Counted from the first letter of the stretch, positions 41,273 through 52,836 are shown. The stretch is 64,000 bases of DNA from Dehalococcoidia bacterium (GCA_035310145.1 DATGEL010000041.1:17604-81603); one strand, 5' to 3'. Program-made: numbers and translations. The notes: a model not told the origin generated them from the letters alone.

Positions 41273-42517
41273 ATGACCACGGTGATTCATGGCGCGACGC
41301 TGATCGACGGCACGGGACGCGATCCGGTTCCCGGCGCTTCGCTCGTAATCGAAGAGAACCGCATCGTCGCGGCCGGCGCGAACGTCGAGGCGCCGCGCGG
41401 GGCGACGGCGATCGACGCCTCCGGCATGACGCTGATGCCGGGCATGATCGATTGCCACGTGCACCTGGCCTCGTCCGCCTGGGGCGTGCAGCAGCGGCTG
41501 CTGAATCCCTACAGCTACTCGATCGCCACGGCGCTGGCCAACGCGAAGCTGACGCTCGACTCCGGCTTCACCAGCGTGCGCGACGCCGGCGGCACGCCGC
41601 GCGGCGTGAAGATGGCGATCGAGCAGGGCATGTTCCCCGGACCGCGCCTGCGCATCGCCGTGGGCGCCCTCTCGCAGACGGGGGGCCACGGCGACAGCGT
41701 GATGCCCAGCGGCGCCGACCTGAAGGTGCCCGATCCCGACCACCCCTGGACCGTGGTGGACGGCGTGGACGAGGTGCGCCGAGCCACGCGCCAGTTGCTG
41801 CGCGCCGGCGCCGACCAGATCAAGGTCCACACCTCGGGCGGCGTGATGTCGCCGAACGACGAGCCCGGCGCAACCGGCTTCTCGCCGGAAGAGATCGCCG
41901 TGATCGTGTACGAGGCGCGGGCTTCGGGCAGAACGGTGATGGCCCACGCGCAGGCGGCGCAGGGCATTCGCAACGCGGTGCTGGGCGGGATCGCCTCGAT
42001 CGAGCACGGCATTTACCTGGAAGATGACGTGATCGAGGAGATGAAGCGGCGTGGCACCTATCTCGTCGCCACCCTCGTCGCGCCGGTCTGGGTGATTCGG
42101 CGCGCGGAGAAGGATCCGTCGTCGGTGCCGCCCTACGCGCTGCGCAAGGCGTCCGAGGTGAAGGAGGCGCACTTCAACAGCTTCCGCCGCGCTGTGCAGG
42201 CGGGTGTGCCGATCGCGATGGGCACCGACACCGGCGTTGGCCCGCACGGCACCAACGCCGAGGAGCTGGCGCTGATGGTCGAGGGCGGCATGACGCCGAT
42301 GCAGGCGATCGTCGCAACGACAAAGACGGCGGCCGAATGCAGCCGCGCCGGCCAGCTCCTGGGCACGCTTGAGCCGGGCAAGCTCGCCGATCTGCTGGTG
42401 GTCGATGGCGATCCGCTGGCGGACATCGCGCTGTTGCAGGACCGGGAGCGCCTTGCACTGATCATGAAGGACGGCCAGATCCACAAGGATCTGCTCAGCA
42501 GCCGCGTGCGCGTGTAG
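41273..42517 (+). CDS. Metal-dependent amidohydrolase (prolidase/imidazolonepropionase-like)
   Basis: A 414-residue amidohydrolase-superfamily enzyme. The metal ligands are HVH in MIDCHVHLAS, a probable carboxylated lysine in QIKVHTSGGVMS, histidines in VMAHAQAAQG and SIEHGIYL, and aspartate in MGTDTGVG. The closest style is the Sgx9260/Xaa-Arg dipeptidase-type group. GGGAGG lies about 7 nt before the ATG. No signal peptide is present, so it acts in the cytoplasm. The substrate is probably an N-acyl amino acid or dipeptide but is not certain. Confidence 0.9.
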   Translation: MTTVIHGATLIDGTGRDPVPGASLVIEENRIVAAGANVEAPRGATAIDASGMTLMPGMIDCHVHLASSAWGVQQRLLNPYSYSIATALANAKLTLDSGFTSVRDAGGTPRGVKMAIEQGMFPGPRLRIAVGALSQTGGHGDSVMPSGADLKVPDPDHPWTVVDGVDEVRRATRQLLRAGADQIKVHTSGGVMSPNDEPGATGFSPEEIAVIVYEARASGRTVMAHAQAAQGIRNAVLGGIASIEHGIYLEDDVIEEMKRRGTYLVATLVAPVWVIRRAEKDPSSVPPYALRKASEVKEAHFNSFRRAVQAGVPIAMGTDTGVGPHGTNAEELALMVEGGMTPMQAIVATTKTAAECSRAGQLLGTLEPGKLADLLVVDGDPLADIALLQDRERLALIMKDGQIHKDLLSSRVRV

Positions 42518-42842
42518 TCGCCGGTCCTGCCGGGACCGTCTGACGGCGCAGGGTAGATGCCGGCCGGCGGCATCCGGCGGCCAGGCTTCCCGCGAAGCCA
42601 TCGTGATCGATGGGCCAACCGACCTTGCGCTCTCCGGATGCCGGCTGTGCGCGTACGGTCGCGCCGGAGCTTCGACAAGTCTGGTGCAGTAGCGCGAGCT
42701 TCTGCGGTACGTCGGCTCGGCGGAGCAAAGCGTTGGCGCCGCGGCTGGCGGGCGGGAGCAGCGAAGCGTTGCAGGCATTTACAGCAGTCGCCGCTTCTGG
42801 CAAACTTGTTACGCTCTCATACCGGCACGACAGGATTAGTTG
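42518..42842. other. Intergenic region, 325 bases
   Basis: No convincing gene. Short frames are open on both strands without ribosome sites. AGGA near 42832 serves the ATG at 42843. No strong hairpin or promoter is obvious. Confidence 0.6.
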
Positions 42843-44843
42843 ATGCGAAGCGTGGCGCGATGGCCGGTCGGGCGACTGGTGCTGCTGGGCTCGGTACTGC
42901 TGACCGTGTTGCTGGCGGGTCATGCCTTGCCGCGCGCTGCCCTCGCTGCGTCTGGCGCGGGAGGGAACACCGGTCCCGTTGCTTCCGTCCGCACCGTGCT
43001 CGCCACGCCGCCGACGGCCAACAACGACAGTTACACCACGCCCGAAAACGTGGCGCTCTTCGTACCGGCCCCCGGCGTACTCGCCAACGACAGCTTCACC
43101 GCCGGCGACGCCATCCAGGTGGTTTTTCGCGCCCTGCCACTGCACGGGTCCGGCAGCGTCGGCTTTGATGGCAGCGTCGCCTACTTTCCCAACGCCGGCT
43201 TCGTCGGCGTCGACACAATGCAGTACAACATCTTCGACGCCACGACCAACAGCAGCTCGGCGTTTGCGACCGTTTCGATCACCGTCACGGCCACGCCGCT
43301 CGTTGCCGTGAACGACAGCGGCAGCGTCACCGCCGGCGGCACACTGAGCGTGGCCGCGCCGGGCGTGCTCGCCAACGATGCTGCCCCCTTCGGCGATACG
43401 CTGACCGCCGTGCTTGTCACCGGCCCGGCGCACGGCGCGCTCACCCTGAACGCCGACGGCAGCTATAGCTACACGCCGGCGATCACGTTTCAGGGCGCCG
43501 ACGGCTTCAGCTACCGGATCCACGATGCAACGAGCAATCTGGAGTCGAACGTAGCGACGGTGACGCTGACCGTGGCGGCGAATCCGTTGCAGGGCGGCGT
43601 CTCCCAGCCCTCCGCACCGGCGTCTGGACCGTTCGCCTACGTTGCTAACGGCGTCGACAACACGGTCTCCGTGATCGACACCAGCACAAACCGAGTCGTC
43701 GCCACCGTACCGGTCGGGCTGGCGCCGCAGGGCGTGGCGGTGAACCTGGCGGGAACGCGCGTTTATGTCACGAACGCCGGCGACAACACGGTTTCGGTGA
43801 TTGATGCGAGCGCGAACAAGGTCGTCGCCACTGTGAACGTCGGGAGGTTGCCACTCGGCATCGCCGTGAACCCGGCGGGGACGCGCGTCTACGTCGCCAA
43901 CTTTGCCGACAACACGGTTTCCGTGATCGACGCCGGGACGAACTCGGCTATCGCGACGCTGCCCGTCGGGGCGGCGCCGGTGGGCGTGGTGGTCAATCCG
44001 GCCGGAACCCGTGTGTACGTAAGCTCGGAGATCGGCAACACCGTCGCCGTAATCGATACCGGTTCGAACCAGGTGATCGCCACTGTGCCGGTCAACAGCT
44101 TCCCCATCGGCGTCGCTATGAGCCCCAGCGGCGCCCGTCTCTATGTAGTCACCGGCCGCAGCAATTCGGTTGCGGTGATCGACACCAGCACGAACGCCGT
44201 GGTCGCCAGCTTGCCGGCGGGACAAGTTCCTGTGGCGGTCGTCGCGAATCCCGCCGGCACCCGTCTCTACGTCACCGACGCCGGCAGCGACCGCGTCTCC
44301 GTGATCGATATCGCCAGCGGCAGCATCCTCGCCAGCGTGCCGGTGGGGCTGACGCCGATCGGCCTGGCCATCACACCCGACGGCGCCTCGGTCTACGTCG
44401 CCAATTCCGACAACAGCAGCGTATCGGTGATCGATACGCGCACAAACACCGTTGCGGCAACGGTCCTGGTCGGCAGCGGCGCCACGGCGTTCGGGCAGTT
44501 CATCCGGCCCGGCGTTCCGGGCGCGCCCTTCGGAGTGGTGCCGCCGCCGCAGCAGCAGCCGGCGCCGGCGCCGCCGGTGATCCCGATTCCTCTCTTCTCC
44601 GTGTCGGTGACGGTGCAGGGCTGCGGCAACGTCACGCCGCCGGGCGGCGGCGGGCCTCACCTGTTCGGCGACACCGTGACGCTGCAGGCCGTGCCCTGCG
44701 CCGGCAGCAGCTTTGTCGGCTGGGCAGGCGGTCCCTGCAGTGGCACGGCGATCAACCCGTGCGCGGTGGTTGTGCCGCCCTCCAACCTGGCGATCACCGC
44801 GATCTTCCGGCCGCAGCTCAAAAGCCGAGTCCCCGGTCTTTGA
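42843..44843 (+). CDS. Exported Ig-like / seven-bladed YVTN beta-propeller protein
   Basis: A 666-residue secreted or surface protein. A signal peptide covers about residues 1-37. Two Ig-like/cadherin-type domains follow (about 55-150 and 150-245, each with a PGVLAND motif typical of VCBS/Big-type repeats). Seven consecutive 42-residue YVTN repeats (about 260-555, [17 protein letters not shown]) form a complete propeller. A Pro/Gln linker leads to an InlB B-repeat-like domain with four cysteines ([14 protein letters not shown]). No membrane anchor or LPXTG is seen. The role is probably adhesion or scaffolding. It overlaps radC at the 3' ends by 26 bases. Confidence 0.87.
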   Translation: MRSVARWPVGRLVLLGSVLLTVLLAGHALPRAALAASGAGGNTGPVASVRTVLATPPTANNDSYTTPENVALFVPAPGVLANDSFTAGDAIQVVFRALPLHGSGSVGFDGSVAYFPNAGFVGVDTMQYNIFDATTNSSSAFATVSITVTATPLVAVNDSGSVTAGGTLSVAAPGVLANDAAPFGDTLTAVLVTGPAHGALTLNADGSYSYTPAITFQGADGFSYRIHDATSNLESNVATVTLTVAANPLQGGVSQPSAPASGPFAYVANGVDNTVSVIDTSTNRVVATVPVGLAPQGVAVNLAGTRVYVTNAGDNTVSVIDASANKVVATVNVGRLPLGIAVNPAGTRVYVANFADNTVSVIDAGTNSAIATLPVGAAPVGVVVNPAGTRVYVSSEIGNTVAVIDTGSNQVIATVPVNSFPIGVAMSPSGARLYVVTGRSNSVAVIDTSTNAVVASLPAGQVPVAVVANPAGTRLYVTDAGSDRVSVIDIASGSILASVPVGLTPIGLAITPDGASVYVANSDNSSVSVIDTRTNTVAATVLVGSGATAFGQFIRPGVPGAPFGVVPPPQQQPAPAPPVIPIPLFSVSVTVQGCGNVTPPGGGGPHLFGDTVTLQAVPCAGSSFVGWAGGPCSGTAINPCAVVVPPSNLAITAIFRPQLKSRVPGL

Positions 44844-45621
44844 GCGAGACGAAGCGGCCGAGACCGATCACGATGTGGTCGAGCACTTCCACGTCGAGCA
44901 GACGCCCCGCGGCGACCAGCTCGCGCGTCACGCTCACGTCGTCCTTGCTCGGCGTCGGGTCGCCCGAGGGATGGTTGTGCACGACGATGATACTGGGCGC
45001 ATTGCTTCGAATCGCGGGGCGAAAGACCTCCGCCGGCCGCACCTGCGACTGGTTGACGGTGCCGCTGGAGATCGTCGGGATCGCCAGCACCTGGTTCTTC
45101 GTGTTGAGCACGAGCACGCGGAGCTGCTCCTGATCGAGCAGTTGCAGCTCGCTCTGCAGCAGGTGCGCCACGTCCTTCGGCTCGCGAATCACCGGGCGCT
45201 CCTCGGGTGTGGCCACGGCAAGGCGGCGGCCCAGCTCCAGCGCGGCGCGGAGCTGCGCCGCCTTCGCTTCGCCCAGCCCGCGCGTGGCGCAGAGCTCATC
45301 GAAGTTCAGCCGGGCGAGGCCCACGAGGCCGCCGTGCTGGCTGAGCAGGCGGCTGGCCACGTCGAGCACGTTTTCGCCCGCCATGCCGACACGCAGGATG
45401 ATCGCCAGCAGCTCCGCCGTGGCGAGCGCGCCCTCGCCGTAGCTGCGCAGCCGCTCGCGCGGGCGCTCGGCCAACGGCAGCTCGCGGATGGTTGGACGGT
45501 ATTCAGTGCGGCGAGGGCCAGCGCCGGCCGGGACGCCCTCGGCTTCGCCGTCAGGGAGATCCGCTGCAGTCAACACCGACGCGGCTTCATGAACCGCGCG
45601 CTGGGCGGGGAGATCGGCCAT
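44818..45621 (-). CDS. radC: RadC family JAB-domain protein
   Basis: A 267-residue RadC/YeeS-type protein. An N-terminal extension of about 45 residues is followed by the HhH-like region ([20 protein letters not shown]) and the JAMM metalloprotease-like domain with [14 protein letters not shown]. The [20 protein letters not shown] segment is canonical. The family is called a DNA repair protein, but that role has been disputed. The gene converges on the propeller gene with a 26-base overlap. Confidence 0.94.
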   Translation of the reverse strand: MADLPAQRAVHEAASVLTAADLPDGEAEGVPAGAGPRRTEYRPTIRELPLAERPRERLRSYGEGALATAELLAIILRVGMAGENVLDVASRLLSQHGGLVGLARLNFDELCATRGLGEAKAAQLRAALELGRRLAVATPEERPVIREPKDVAHLLQSELQLLDQEQLRVLVLNTKNQVLAIPTISSGTVNQSQVRPAEVFRPAIRSNAPSIIVVHNHPSGDPTPSKDDVSVTRELVAAGRLLDVEVLDHIVIGLGRFVSLKDRGLGF

Positions 45622-45710
45622 GCGCGGACTCCGGCCGGCGCCTGTCTGGCAGCGAGCCGGCCCGGCTCCACTCTACCTGCCCATGTTGCGGCTGAAAAGC
45701 GCGGCGCCGG

Positions 45711-46430
45711 TCAGCCCGCCAGCGCCGGCAGCGCTTGCAGCGCCTCGTCAGGGCGGCGGAAGCGGTAGCCGAAGTGCGGCACGGAGACGATATGCTCGGG
45801 CTGGCCGCCGTGGGAAGCGATCTTGCGGCGCAGTTTCCAGACGTGCGCGTCGATCGTGCGCTCGACGGCCATGTCGCGTGCCCCCCATACCGCGTCAAGC
45901 AGATCCTCGCGCGTGTAGACCACGCCGGGGTCGCGCATCAGCGCGTGCAGCAGGGCGAACTCCAGCGGCGTCAGGTGTACCGGGCGGCCGCGCACCAGCG
46001 CCTGGTGTGACTCGGGCTCGACGCGGATCTCGCCGATCGCGACCGGCCCCACGCCGTCGCCGGCGGGCGCGCCGACCCGTCGCAACACGGCGCGCAGGCG
46101 GGCGATCAGTACGCGCGGCGGACAGTCGGCTGAGACGACGTCGTCGGCGCCGGCCGCGAAGCAGCCCAGCGCCCGGCGTTCGTCATCACCTCGGATCACG
46201 ACGGTGATCGGCGCGGTGGTGGCTGCCATCAGCCAGTGCGTCGCTTCGAGCGCGTCCAGGCGTGGCGCGGCATCGACGGCGATGATGTGATCCGGCGGGC
46301 GGCGGCGGATCAGGCGCTCGGCCGCGTCGCGCGTGTCCACGCGCAGGGTGACGAAGCCCGCCTGCCTGAGCGCGGGCACGGCCCGCTCACTCCAGCCAGA
46401 CGCATCGACAATGTGGATGGCGACGCCCAT
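45711..46430 (-). CDS. OmpR-family winged-helix regulator with degenerate receiver
   Basis: A 239-residue response-regulator-like protein. The N-terminal receiver (residues 1-115) keeps a possible phospho-aspartate (IAVD, D53) but lacks the conserved lysine: the usual TKPF segment reads SADCPP. The C-terminal DNA-binding domain is standard OmpR/PhoB winged helix (VHLTPLEFALLHALMRDPG, YTREDLLDAVWG, RTIDAHVWKLRRKI). No histidine kinase gene is adjacent. It may respond to ligand or partner binding rather than phosphorylation. Targets are unknown. Confidence 0.88.
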   Translation of the reverse strand: MGVAIHIVDASGWSERAVPALRQAGFVTLRVDTRDAAERLIRRRPPDHIIAVDAAPRLDALEATHWLMAATTAPITVVIRGDDERRALGCFAAGADDVVSADCPPRVLIARLRAVLRRVGAPAGDGVGPVAIGEIRVEPESHQALVRGRPVHLTPLEFALLHALMRDPGVVYTREDLLDAVWGARDMAVERTIDAHVWKLRRKIASHGGQPEHIVSVPHFGYRFRRPDEALQALPALAG

Positions 46431-46554
46431 GCTGCTTGCTCCGAGCTGTGCCGGCGCCGCGCGGCCTGGTCCTGTGCGCGGCGTCTCACGCCCGCCATGC
46501 TACGCAGGCCGTTCCTTCATTGCATGAGCGTTTTCTCAGGCTGAACCGTCGGGC

Positions 46555-47523
46555 TTAGCCCTGCTCACGCAGCGCGGCCCGCGCCTGTGCCGCGGCGACA
46601 GGCGCTTCCACCGCGGCGTCGAGGTGGTGGAGGGCGCGGCGCAGGGGCTTGACGTGCTGGTACAGCGCGCCGGTGGCCACGCGCTGCAGCACGCGGTCGG
46701 CGCCTTCGGCCAGCCACGGCGTCACCGTCATCGTGCAAAGGGCGCGCAAGAGCGGGTCGAGTGCGGCAGAGCCGAAGCGGGACAGCGCCCGTGCCGCCTG
46801 CCAGCGCACGCCGCCGTCCCCGTCATTCAGGGCGCCGACGAGCGGTTGGATCGCGCGTTCGTCACCGACGCTGCCCAACGCCCGCGCCGCGTGCCAGCGC
46901 GCCCAGGCCGATCCGCCGCGCAGCTCCGCGATCAATGGCGGCACGGCCGGTTCGCCGATCGCGGCCAGCGCCGAGACGGCTTCCGCCGCAACCACGTCGT
47001 ACCGCTCAAGCGCCCGCAAGAGCAGCGGAATGACGTCCGCAGGATCGAGGGTGGAGAGGGCTCTCACGGCGGCCGCGCGTACGCGGTCGTTGCCGTCGTC
47101 GAGCAGGGGACGGAGCTGTTCCAGGGCGCCGGACTCAGCCCGCAGACCGACAAGCTCCGCGGAAAGCGAGCGCACGCTTGCGTTCCGGTCGGTCAGGCCG
47201 CGCCGCAGTGCGGCGGCGCGAGCGTCGTCACAGGCATCGCCGGGCGGCGCCAGGAACGCCGCCACAGCGGCATGATGCGCCCGGCGCGTCGCCGCGTCCA
47301 GCGAGCGCGTTTCCGGTTCGGTGCGACGGGCGAGCTGTGCGGTGTAGCGCAGCAGATCGAACCAGTGGTCCTGGTCGGTCGTCTGGCGCAGGCGCATCTG
47401 CGCGGGGCGGCGGGATTGCTCGTCGGCGAGTTGCCGGCACAGGTCGGCGATCTCAGCGGAAGGGGGCGACGAGTGACCCGAACCGGCTTGCTCGACGCCG
47501 TGTACGCCTAACCTCTCCGCCAT
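46555..47523 (-). CDS. HEAT-repeat protein
   Basis: A 322-residue alpha-solenoid. At least five HEAT repeats of about 31 residues are visible from residue 110 on, e.g. NDRVRAAAVRALSTLDPADV, AVSALAAIGEPAVPPLIAEL, ARWHAARALGSVGDERAIQP, and GVRWQAARALSRFGSAALDP. Such repeats mediate protein or membrane contacts. The N-terminal 100 residues are helical and unclassified. GGAGGGG precedes the ATG. The partner is unknown; the adjacent regulator is on the same strand but 124 bases away. Confidence 0.85.
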   Translation of the reverse strand: MAERLGVHGVEQAGSGHSSPPSAEIADLCRQLADEQSRRPAQMRLRQTTDQDHWFDLLRYTAQLARRTEPETRSLDAATRRAHHAAVAAFLAPPGDACDDARAAALRRGLTDRNASVRSLSAELVGLRAESGALEQLRPLLDDGNDRVRAAAVRALSTLDPADVIPLLLRALERYDVVAAEAVSALAAIGEPAVPPLIAELRGGSAWARWHAARALGSVGDERAIQPLVGALNDGDGGVRWQAARALSRFGSAALDPLLRALCTMTVTPWLAEGADRVLQRVATGALYQHVKPLRRALHHLDAAVEAPVAAAQARAALREQG

Positions 47524-47771
47524 AACGGCCCCTCCTCGGCGGGCACGAGTGCCCGGCGGCGTGCCGGCGGCGGGGCGGTTCCGGTCGTTCTCTGTATTTA
47601 CGATACACCGCGTGTCGAGCGGCAGGCCGTGGCGTACGGGGTGAACCGTAACAGCCGATCGGCTGAGGCCCTGCTGCCCGCTGCCTGGCGAGGCGGGCGC
47701 GGTGTATGCTGACGCGTGGGCGAGCCGGAGCGGCGATGGGCAGCCGGAGGCAGCCGGGAGGTAAGATCAGC

Positions 47772-48596
47772 ATGGCGGAGGACGCGCCGCTCAAGGGCAA
47801 AGTGGCAATCGTCACCGGCGCCGGCCGGCGACGCAGCATCGGCCGGCCGATCGCCGTGGCGCTGGCGCGCGAGGGCTGTGACGTGGTGCTCACCGGCACC
47901 GGCCGCAAGCCGGAGGACTACCCCGAAGACGAGAAGGCGACGGGCTGGCGCGACATCGAGTCTGTGGCCGAGGAGGTGCGGGCCCTGGGGCGGCGGGCGC
48001 TGCCGCTGATCTCGGACGTGCGCCGCGCCGACTCAATCCAGGAGCTGGTCGGACGCACCGTGGGCGAGCTGGGCAGCGTGGACATTCTGATCAACAACGC
48101 CGGCGCGGCCCGCGGAGCAGACCGCGTGGCCGTCGTAGAACTGGACGAGGCGATCTGGCGCAACGTGATCGAGACGAACCTCACCGGCACGTTCTTGATG
48201 TCGAAAGCGGTGGCGCGCCAGCAGATCAAGCAGGGGAACGGCGGCCGCATCGTCAACATCTCCTCGATTGCCGGCAAGACCCACGGCGCCAACACGGCGG
48301 CCTACGCGGCCAGCAAGGCGGGCGTCCAATCGCTGACCGCCTCGATGGCGGCCGAACTGGCGCGCTACCAGGTTACGGTCAACGCCGTGCTGCCGGGCAT
48401 CATCGACACCTTCCGCATGGACGACCTGGGCCGCGGCGAGCAGTGGGAGCGGATCGTGAAGGAACGTGTCCCCCTCGGCCGCGCCGGCACCGGCGAGGAT
48501 ATCGCCGAGCTGACGGTCTTCCTCTGCACCGAGAAGGCCGCCTGGATCACCGGCCAGTGCTACATCGTCGACGGCGGCGCGGTGCGCCGCGGCTAA
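47772..48596 (+). CDS. SDR family oxidoreductase
   Basis: A 274-residue short-chain dehydrogenase. The nucleotide motif is GAGRRRSIGRPIAVALA (with an extra RRS insert), then NNAGAARGADR, serine in NISSIAG, and catalytic YAASK, with the usual C-terminal GQCYIVDGG. The insert GTGRKPEDYPEDEKATGW after the second strand is unusual and probably shapes cofactor preference. GGGAGG lies about 12 nt before the ATG at 47772. It resembles 3-oxoacyl-ACP/CoA reductases, but the substrate is unknown. Confidence 0.92.
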   Translation: MAEDAPLKGKVAIVTGAGRRRSIGRPIAVALAREGCDVVLTGTGRKPEDYPEDEKATGWRDIESVAEEVRALGRRALPLISDVRRADSIQELVGRTVGELGSVDILINNAGAARGADRVAVVELDEAIWRNVIETNLTGTFLMSKAVARQQIKQGNGGRIVNISSIAGKTHGANTAAYAASKAGVQSLTASMAAELARYQVTVNAVLPGIIDTFRMDDLGRGEQWERIVKERVPLGRAGTGEDIAELTVFLCTEKAAWITGQCYIVDGGAVRRG

Positions 48597-48601
48597 GACG
48601 C

Positions 48602-48982
48602 ATGGGTGAAGCGGAAGCGAGACATTCCCCGATGCAGTTGACCCCGATGGCCGCGCGCCTGCTGGCCGAAGTCGAGGCCGCGCAGCAAGCCCTGATCCAG
48701 CGGCAGCCCGTGGACGAGTCCGTGCGGCGCGCGATGCAAGCCGTGAGCGAGGCGATCGCCGCCGCCCTTGGCGAGATTACGGACGAACACCTGCTCGCCT
48801 CGCCATCGCCCGAGGAGTGGTCGATGGCCGAGGTCGTGGAGCACGTGGCCGAGCACGATCGCGCCTACACCGAGCTGCAGCGGCTGGGCATCGAGCACTA
48901 CGTTGAGCACGGGCTCGACCACGCCTTGCAGCTCTGGAAGCTGCGCATCGAGCAGCGTTCAGGCGCGGGCAACGCCAAATGA
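48602..48982 (+). CDS. DinB-like helical protein
   Basis: A 126-residue protein, five bases after the SDR stop. It contains [20 protein letters not shown], the histidine-bearing helix pattern of DinB/DUF664 four-helix proteins, whose members include thiol-dependent transferases. The protein is shorter than typical DinB proteins (about 150-170 residues), so the last helix may be missing. An alternative start is ATG 48632. It is likely co-transcribed with the SDR. Confidence 0.65.
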   Translation: MGEAEARHSPMQLTPMAARLLAEVEAAQQALIQRQPVDESVRRAMQAVSEAIAAALGEITDEHLLASPSPEEWSMAEVVEHVAEHDRAYTELQRLGIEHYVEHGLDHALQLWKLRIEQRSGAGNAK

Positions 48983-49073
48983 TGGCGCCGATCTGCTATC
49001 ATGGCTCAGAACATCTGTGCGATGTCAGGGCGCGCGGGGTGATGAGGTGGCGGCAGCGGCGACAGCGATCGGC

Positions 49074-50147
<1,074 letters not shown>

Positions 50148-50430
50148 AGGCTGCTGTCGAGCCGGCGCCTCCCGCTCTCAGCCGCTCGCTGGCAGAATTC
50201 CCGACTGCGGGGGGCCGTGAGGACCGGTCCGCCGGACATGCTCGCCACCGTCCGAAGGTACCGCACGGCTCGGTTCCGGCGTCGCGTGCGGCAGCATCTG
50301 CACCCCGCCGATACTCGTGACATCGGCAGAAAGGGCCCAATCCGGGGCGGCTTCGCCCCGGTCACCGGTCGCCTGCCTCACACGTCCGAGGAAAGCGGCG
50401 GAGAGCGAAGGCCCGCCGAGGGGTGCGGAA

Positions 50431-50661
50431 ATGTTTATCCTCAAGAGCTGCCCGAAGTGCCGCGGCGACCTCTCGATCGAACAGGACAACTACTCGCGCA
50501 CGCTGTTCAGCAAAGAGACCGACTTCGCCTGCCTGCAGTGCGGCTATCGCCTGCCGGCCGACGAGCGCCGGGTGATGCTGGCGCGGCTGCGCCGCTGGGC
50601 GGCCGCAGCCGCCGCGACGGCGGGGCTCAACGCCGCGGAGAGCGTTCCTACCGCTGCCTGA
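50431..50661 (+). CDS. Small zinc-ribbon protein
   Basis: A 76-residue protein with CPKC and CLQC pairs (MFILKSCPKCRGDLSIEQD and FACLQCGYRLPADERR), a simple zinc ribbon. A basic helix follows. GAGGGG lies about 9 nt before the ATG at 50431. Similar short ribbon proteins are common in Chloroflexota (from memory); the function is unknown, perhaps nucleic-acid or protein binding. Confidence 0.75.
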   Translation: MFILKSCPKCRGDLSIEQDNYSRTLFSKETDFACLQCGYRLPADERRVMLARLRRWAAAAAATAGLNAAESVPTAA

Positions 50662-50776
50662 CCCGTACGGCCAGTCGTGCACCAACTATCTGTGTGCGAT
50701 ACTGAGGCCGTAGCGATTGATGGTGATCTGCGGCCGCTGCCCTGATTCGGCAGCGGCCGCACGCTGCGCCGAGCGG

Positions 50777-51763
50777 ATGGGAACACGGGGAATGCTGGCA
50801 GTAGACTGGGCTGCGGTGAGGACAGAAGCGCAAGCGGCGCCGGCTGCACGCTCGCTCGCGATCGACGCCGAGGGCCTGGTGAAGCGCTACGGCGACAAGC
50901 TCGCCGTGGACGGCGTGAGCTTGAAGGTGCGCCGCGGCGAGGTCTTCGGCCTGCTTGGCCCCAATGGCGCCGGCAAGACCACGACGATCGAGATGATCAC
51001 CGGCCTGCGCGAGCCGGACGCCGGCCAAATCTCCGTGCTGGGCATCGATGCCCGTCGCCGCCTAGACGACGTGAAGCAGCGCATCGGCGTGCAGTTGCAG
51101 ACACCGGCGCTCTTCCCGCTGCTCAAGGTCTATGAGGTGCTGGACCTGTTCGCCAGCTTCTTCGAGCACGCGGACGAGCCCGACGCCCTGATCGCTGCGC
51201 TTGACCTGGAGGAGAGCCGCAGCAAGCTGACGAAGGAGCTTTCCGGCGGCCAGCAGCAGCGACTCTCGGTCGCCCTGGCCCTGATCAACCGGCCGGACCT
51301 CGTCTTCCTCGATGAGCCGACCACGGGCCTCGACCCGCAGGCCCGCATCGCCCTGTGGGACGTGATCGAGCGGCAACGCGCCGCCGGCCGCACGATCCTG
51401 CTGACCACGCACTACATGGAAGAGGCCGAGCGGCTCTGCGACCGCGTGGCGATCATCGATCACGGCGTGATCCAGGCGGTTGATGCGCCGCGCGAGCTGA
51501 TCCGGCAGAACTTCTCCGAGACGGCGATCATCTTTTCTCTGCCGCAGCTCAGCCTCGAAGAGCTGCGCGCCCTGCCGGCCGTCTCCAATGCGGGGCGCGA
51601 CGGCGATGAGGTCACGCTCTACAGCCATGCCGTGGCGGAAACGATGGCGGCATTGCTGGCCTGGGCAGGCGCGCACGGCCGGCCGCTCGACAGTCTCTAC
51701 GTGCGCGGCGCCACGCTCGAAGACGTTTTCCTCAAGCTCACCGGCCGCCGGCTGCGGGAGTAA
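50777..51763 (+). CDS. ABC transporter ATP-binding protein (DrrA/CcmA type)
   Basis: A 328-residue ABC ATPase. Walker A is [10 protein letters not shown], the signature is LSGGQQQR, Walker B is [14 protein letters not shown], and the H-loop is [12 protein letters not shown]. The extra C-terminal domain of about 90 residues is typical of DrrA-like export ATPases. ATG 50777 or ATG 50792 could be the start; the upstream sites are weak. It is followed 5 bases later by its permease gene. The exported compound is unknown; drug or lipid export is usual for the family. Confidence 0.93.
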   Translation: MGTRGMLAVDWAAVRTEAQAAPAARSLAIDAEGLVKRYGDKLAVDGVSLKVRRGEVFGLLGPNGAGKTTTIEMITGLREPDAGQISVLGIDARRRLDDVKQRIGVQLQTPALFPLLKVYEVLDLFASFFEHADEPDALIAALDLEESRSKLTKELSGGQQQRLSVALALINRPDLVFLDEPTTGLDPQARIALWDVIERQRAAGRTILLTTHYMEEAERLCDRVAIIDHGVIQAVDAPRELIRQNFSETAIIFSLPQLSLEELRALPAVSNAGRDGDEVTLYSHAVAETMAALLAWAGAHGRPLDSLYVRGATLEDVFLKLTGRRLRE

Positions 51764-51768
51764 GCCTC

Positions 51769-52836
51769 GTGAAAGCGTTTCGCAAGCTGCTGCGCGCCAA
51801 CCTGATCTCCTTCAGCCGCGAGCGGGCGACCGTCTTCTGGACCTTCGCTTTCCCGCTCGTCTTCATCATCATCTTCGGGGGTATCTTCGGCGGCGACAGC
51901 ACGCCGACCTTCAGCGTCGGGTTGGTCAACGAGGCGCAGGGTCAAAACGCCGAGACCGTGGTGCAGGCGCTGCAGAGCCAGAAGGCACTCGAGCTGCACG
52001 CGGGCAGTCGCGACGCCGAGCTGAAGAAGCTCAGGGACGGCGACCGCAAGGCCGTCGTTGTGATCGCCGCACCCCCGGCAGGCGGCGCACTGGCGGTGCA
52101 AATCTACGCCGACCCCGCGCAGACGGCGACGCAGCAGGTGCTGCTGCCCTTCCTCGAGCAGGCGATCGGCAGGGCCAGCGACCAGATCAGCAACGTCCGC
52201 CCGGCGATCGACGTGCAGGTGCAGAGCATCGGCTCGAAGAACCTGCGCGGCATTGACTTCCTGCTGCCCGGTATCCTGGCGATGGCGATCATGCAGCTCG
52301 GGCTCTTCTCCGCCATTCCTCTGGTAACGCAGCGCGAGACGAAGGTGCTGCGCCGGCTCGGCGCCACGCCGCTCAAGCGGCGCACGATGATCGCGGCGCA
52401 GGTGACGCAGCGTTTGATCGTCGCCGTAATCCAGACCGTCGTGCTGCTTGAGGCGGGCCAACTCTTGTTCCACGTGAAGATCGTCGGCAGCATCCCGGCG
52501 CTGCTCTTCTTCGTCGTGCTCGGCGCGCTGGCGTTCGTGGCGATGGGCTATGTCGTCGCCTCGCAGGCGAAGACGGCGGAGAGCGCCCAGCCGCTAGTCA
52601 GCGTGATCCAGTTCCCGATGCTCTTCCTCTCCGGCGTCTTCTTCCCGATTGAGCTGGCGCCGAAGGTTATCCAGCCGGTCGTGCGCGCCCTGCCGCTCAC
52701 CTATCTTGCCGACGCGGTGCGCCAGGTCAGCGTGCAGGCGACGCCGCTCAACCCGCTCTGGGTTGACACGGTTGTCCTGATGGGCTGGCTGGCGGTCTGC
52801 CTGGCGCTCTCCGTGCGTCTGTTCCGCTGGGAATAA
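51769..52836 (+). CDS. ABC-2 type transporter permease
   Basis: A 355-residue permease of the YhgE/Pip-DrrB type. One N-terminal helix (ATVFWTFAFPLVFIIIFGGI) is followed by a large extracytoplasmic domain (about residues 45-165) and five or six helices, with the signature LSGVFFPIELAPKVIQPVVR. GTG at 51769 has GGGAG about 8 nt upstream. It forms a two-gene exporter with the preceding ATPase. Confidence 0.93.
   Translation: MKAFRKLLRANLISFSRERATVFWTFAFPLVFIIIFGGIFGGDSTPTFSVGLVNEAQGQNAETVVQALQSQKALELHAGSRDAELKKLRDGDRKAVVVIAAPPAGGALAVQIYADPAQTATQQVLLPFLEQAIGRASDQISNVRPAIDVQVQSIGSKNLRGIDFLLPGILAMAIMQLGLFSAIPLVTQRETKVLRRLGATPLKRRTMIAAQVTQRLIVAVIQTVVLLEAGQLLFHVKIVGSIPALLFFVVLGALAFVAMGYVVASQAKTAESAQPLVSVIQFPMLFLSGVFFPIELAPKVIQPVVRALPLTYLADAVRQVSVQATPLNPLWVDTVVLMGWLAVCLALSVRLFRWE

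Noticed and set aside
39973..42027. A 684-codon open frame on the plus strand opposite fabF and running into the amidohydrolase gene
   Set aside because: It is opposite fabF and then out of frame with the amidohydrolase, both certain genes, and shows no recognisable protein.
43630..44500. CRISPR-like or satellite DNA from evenly spaced repeats
   Set aside because: The 126-base periodicity is explained by the 42-residue YVTN repeats of the propeller; there are no identical repeats with unique spacers.
42495..44660. A 721-codon open frame on the minus strand opposite the propeller gene
   Set aside because: Its repeats only mirror the seven YVTN repeats of the plus-strand gene; it has no ribosome site or domain.
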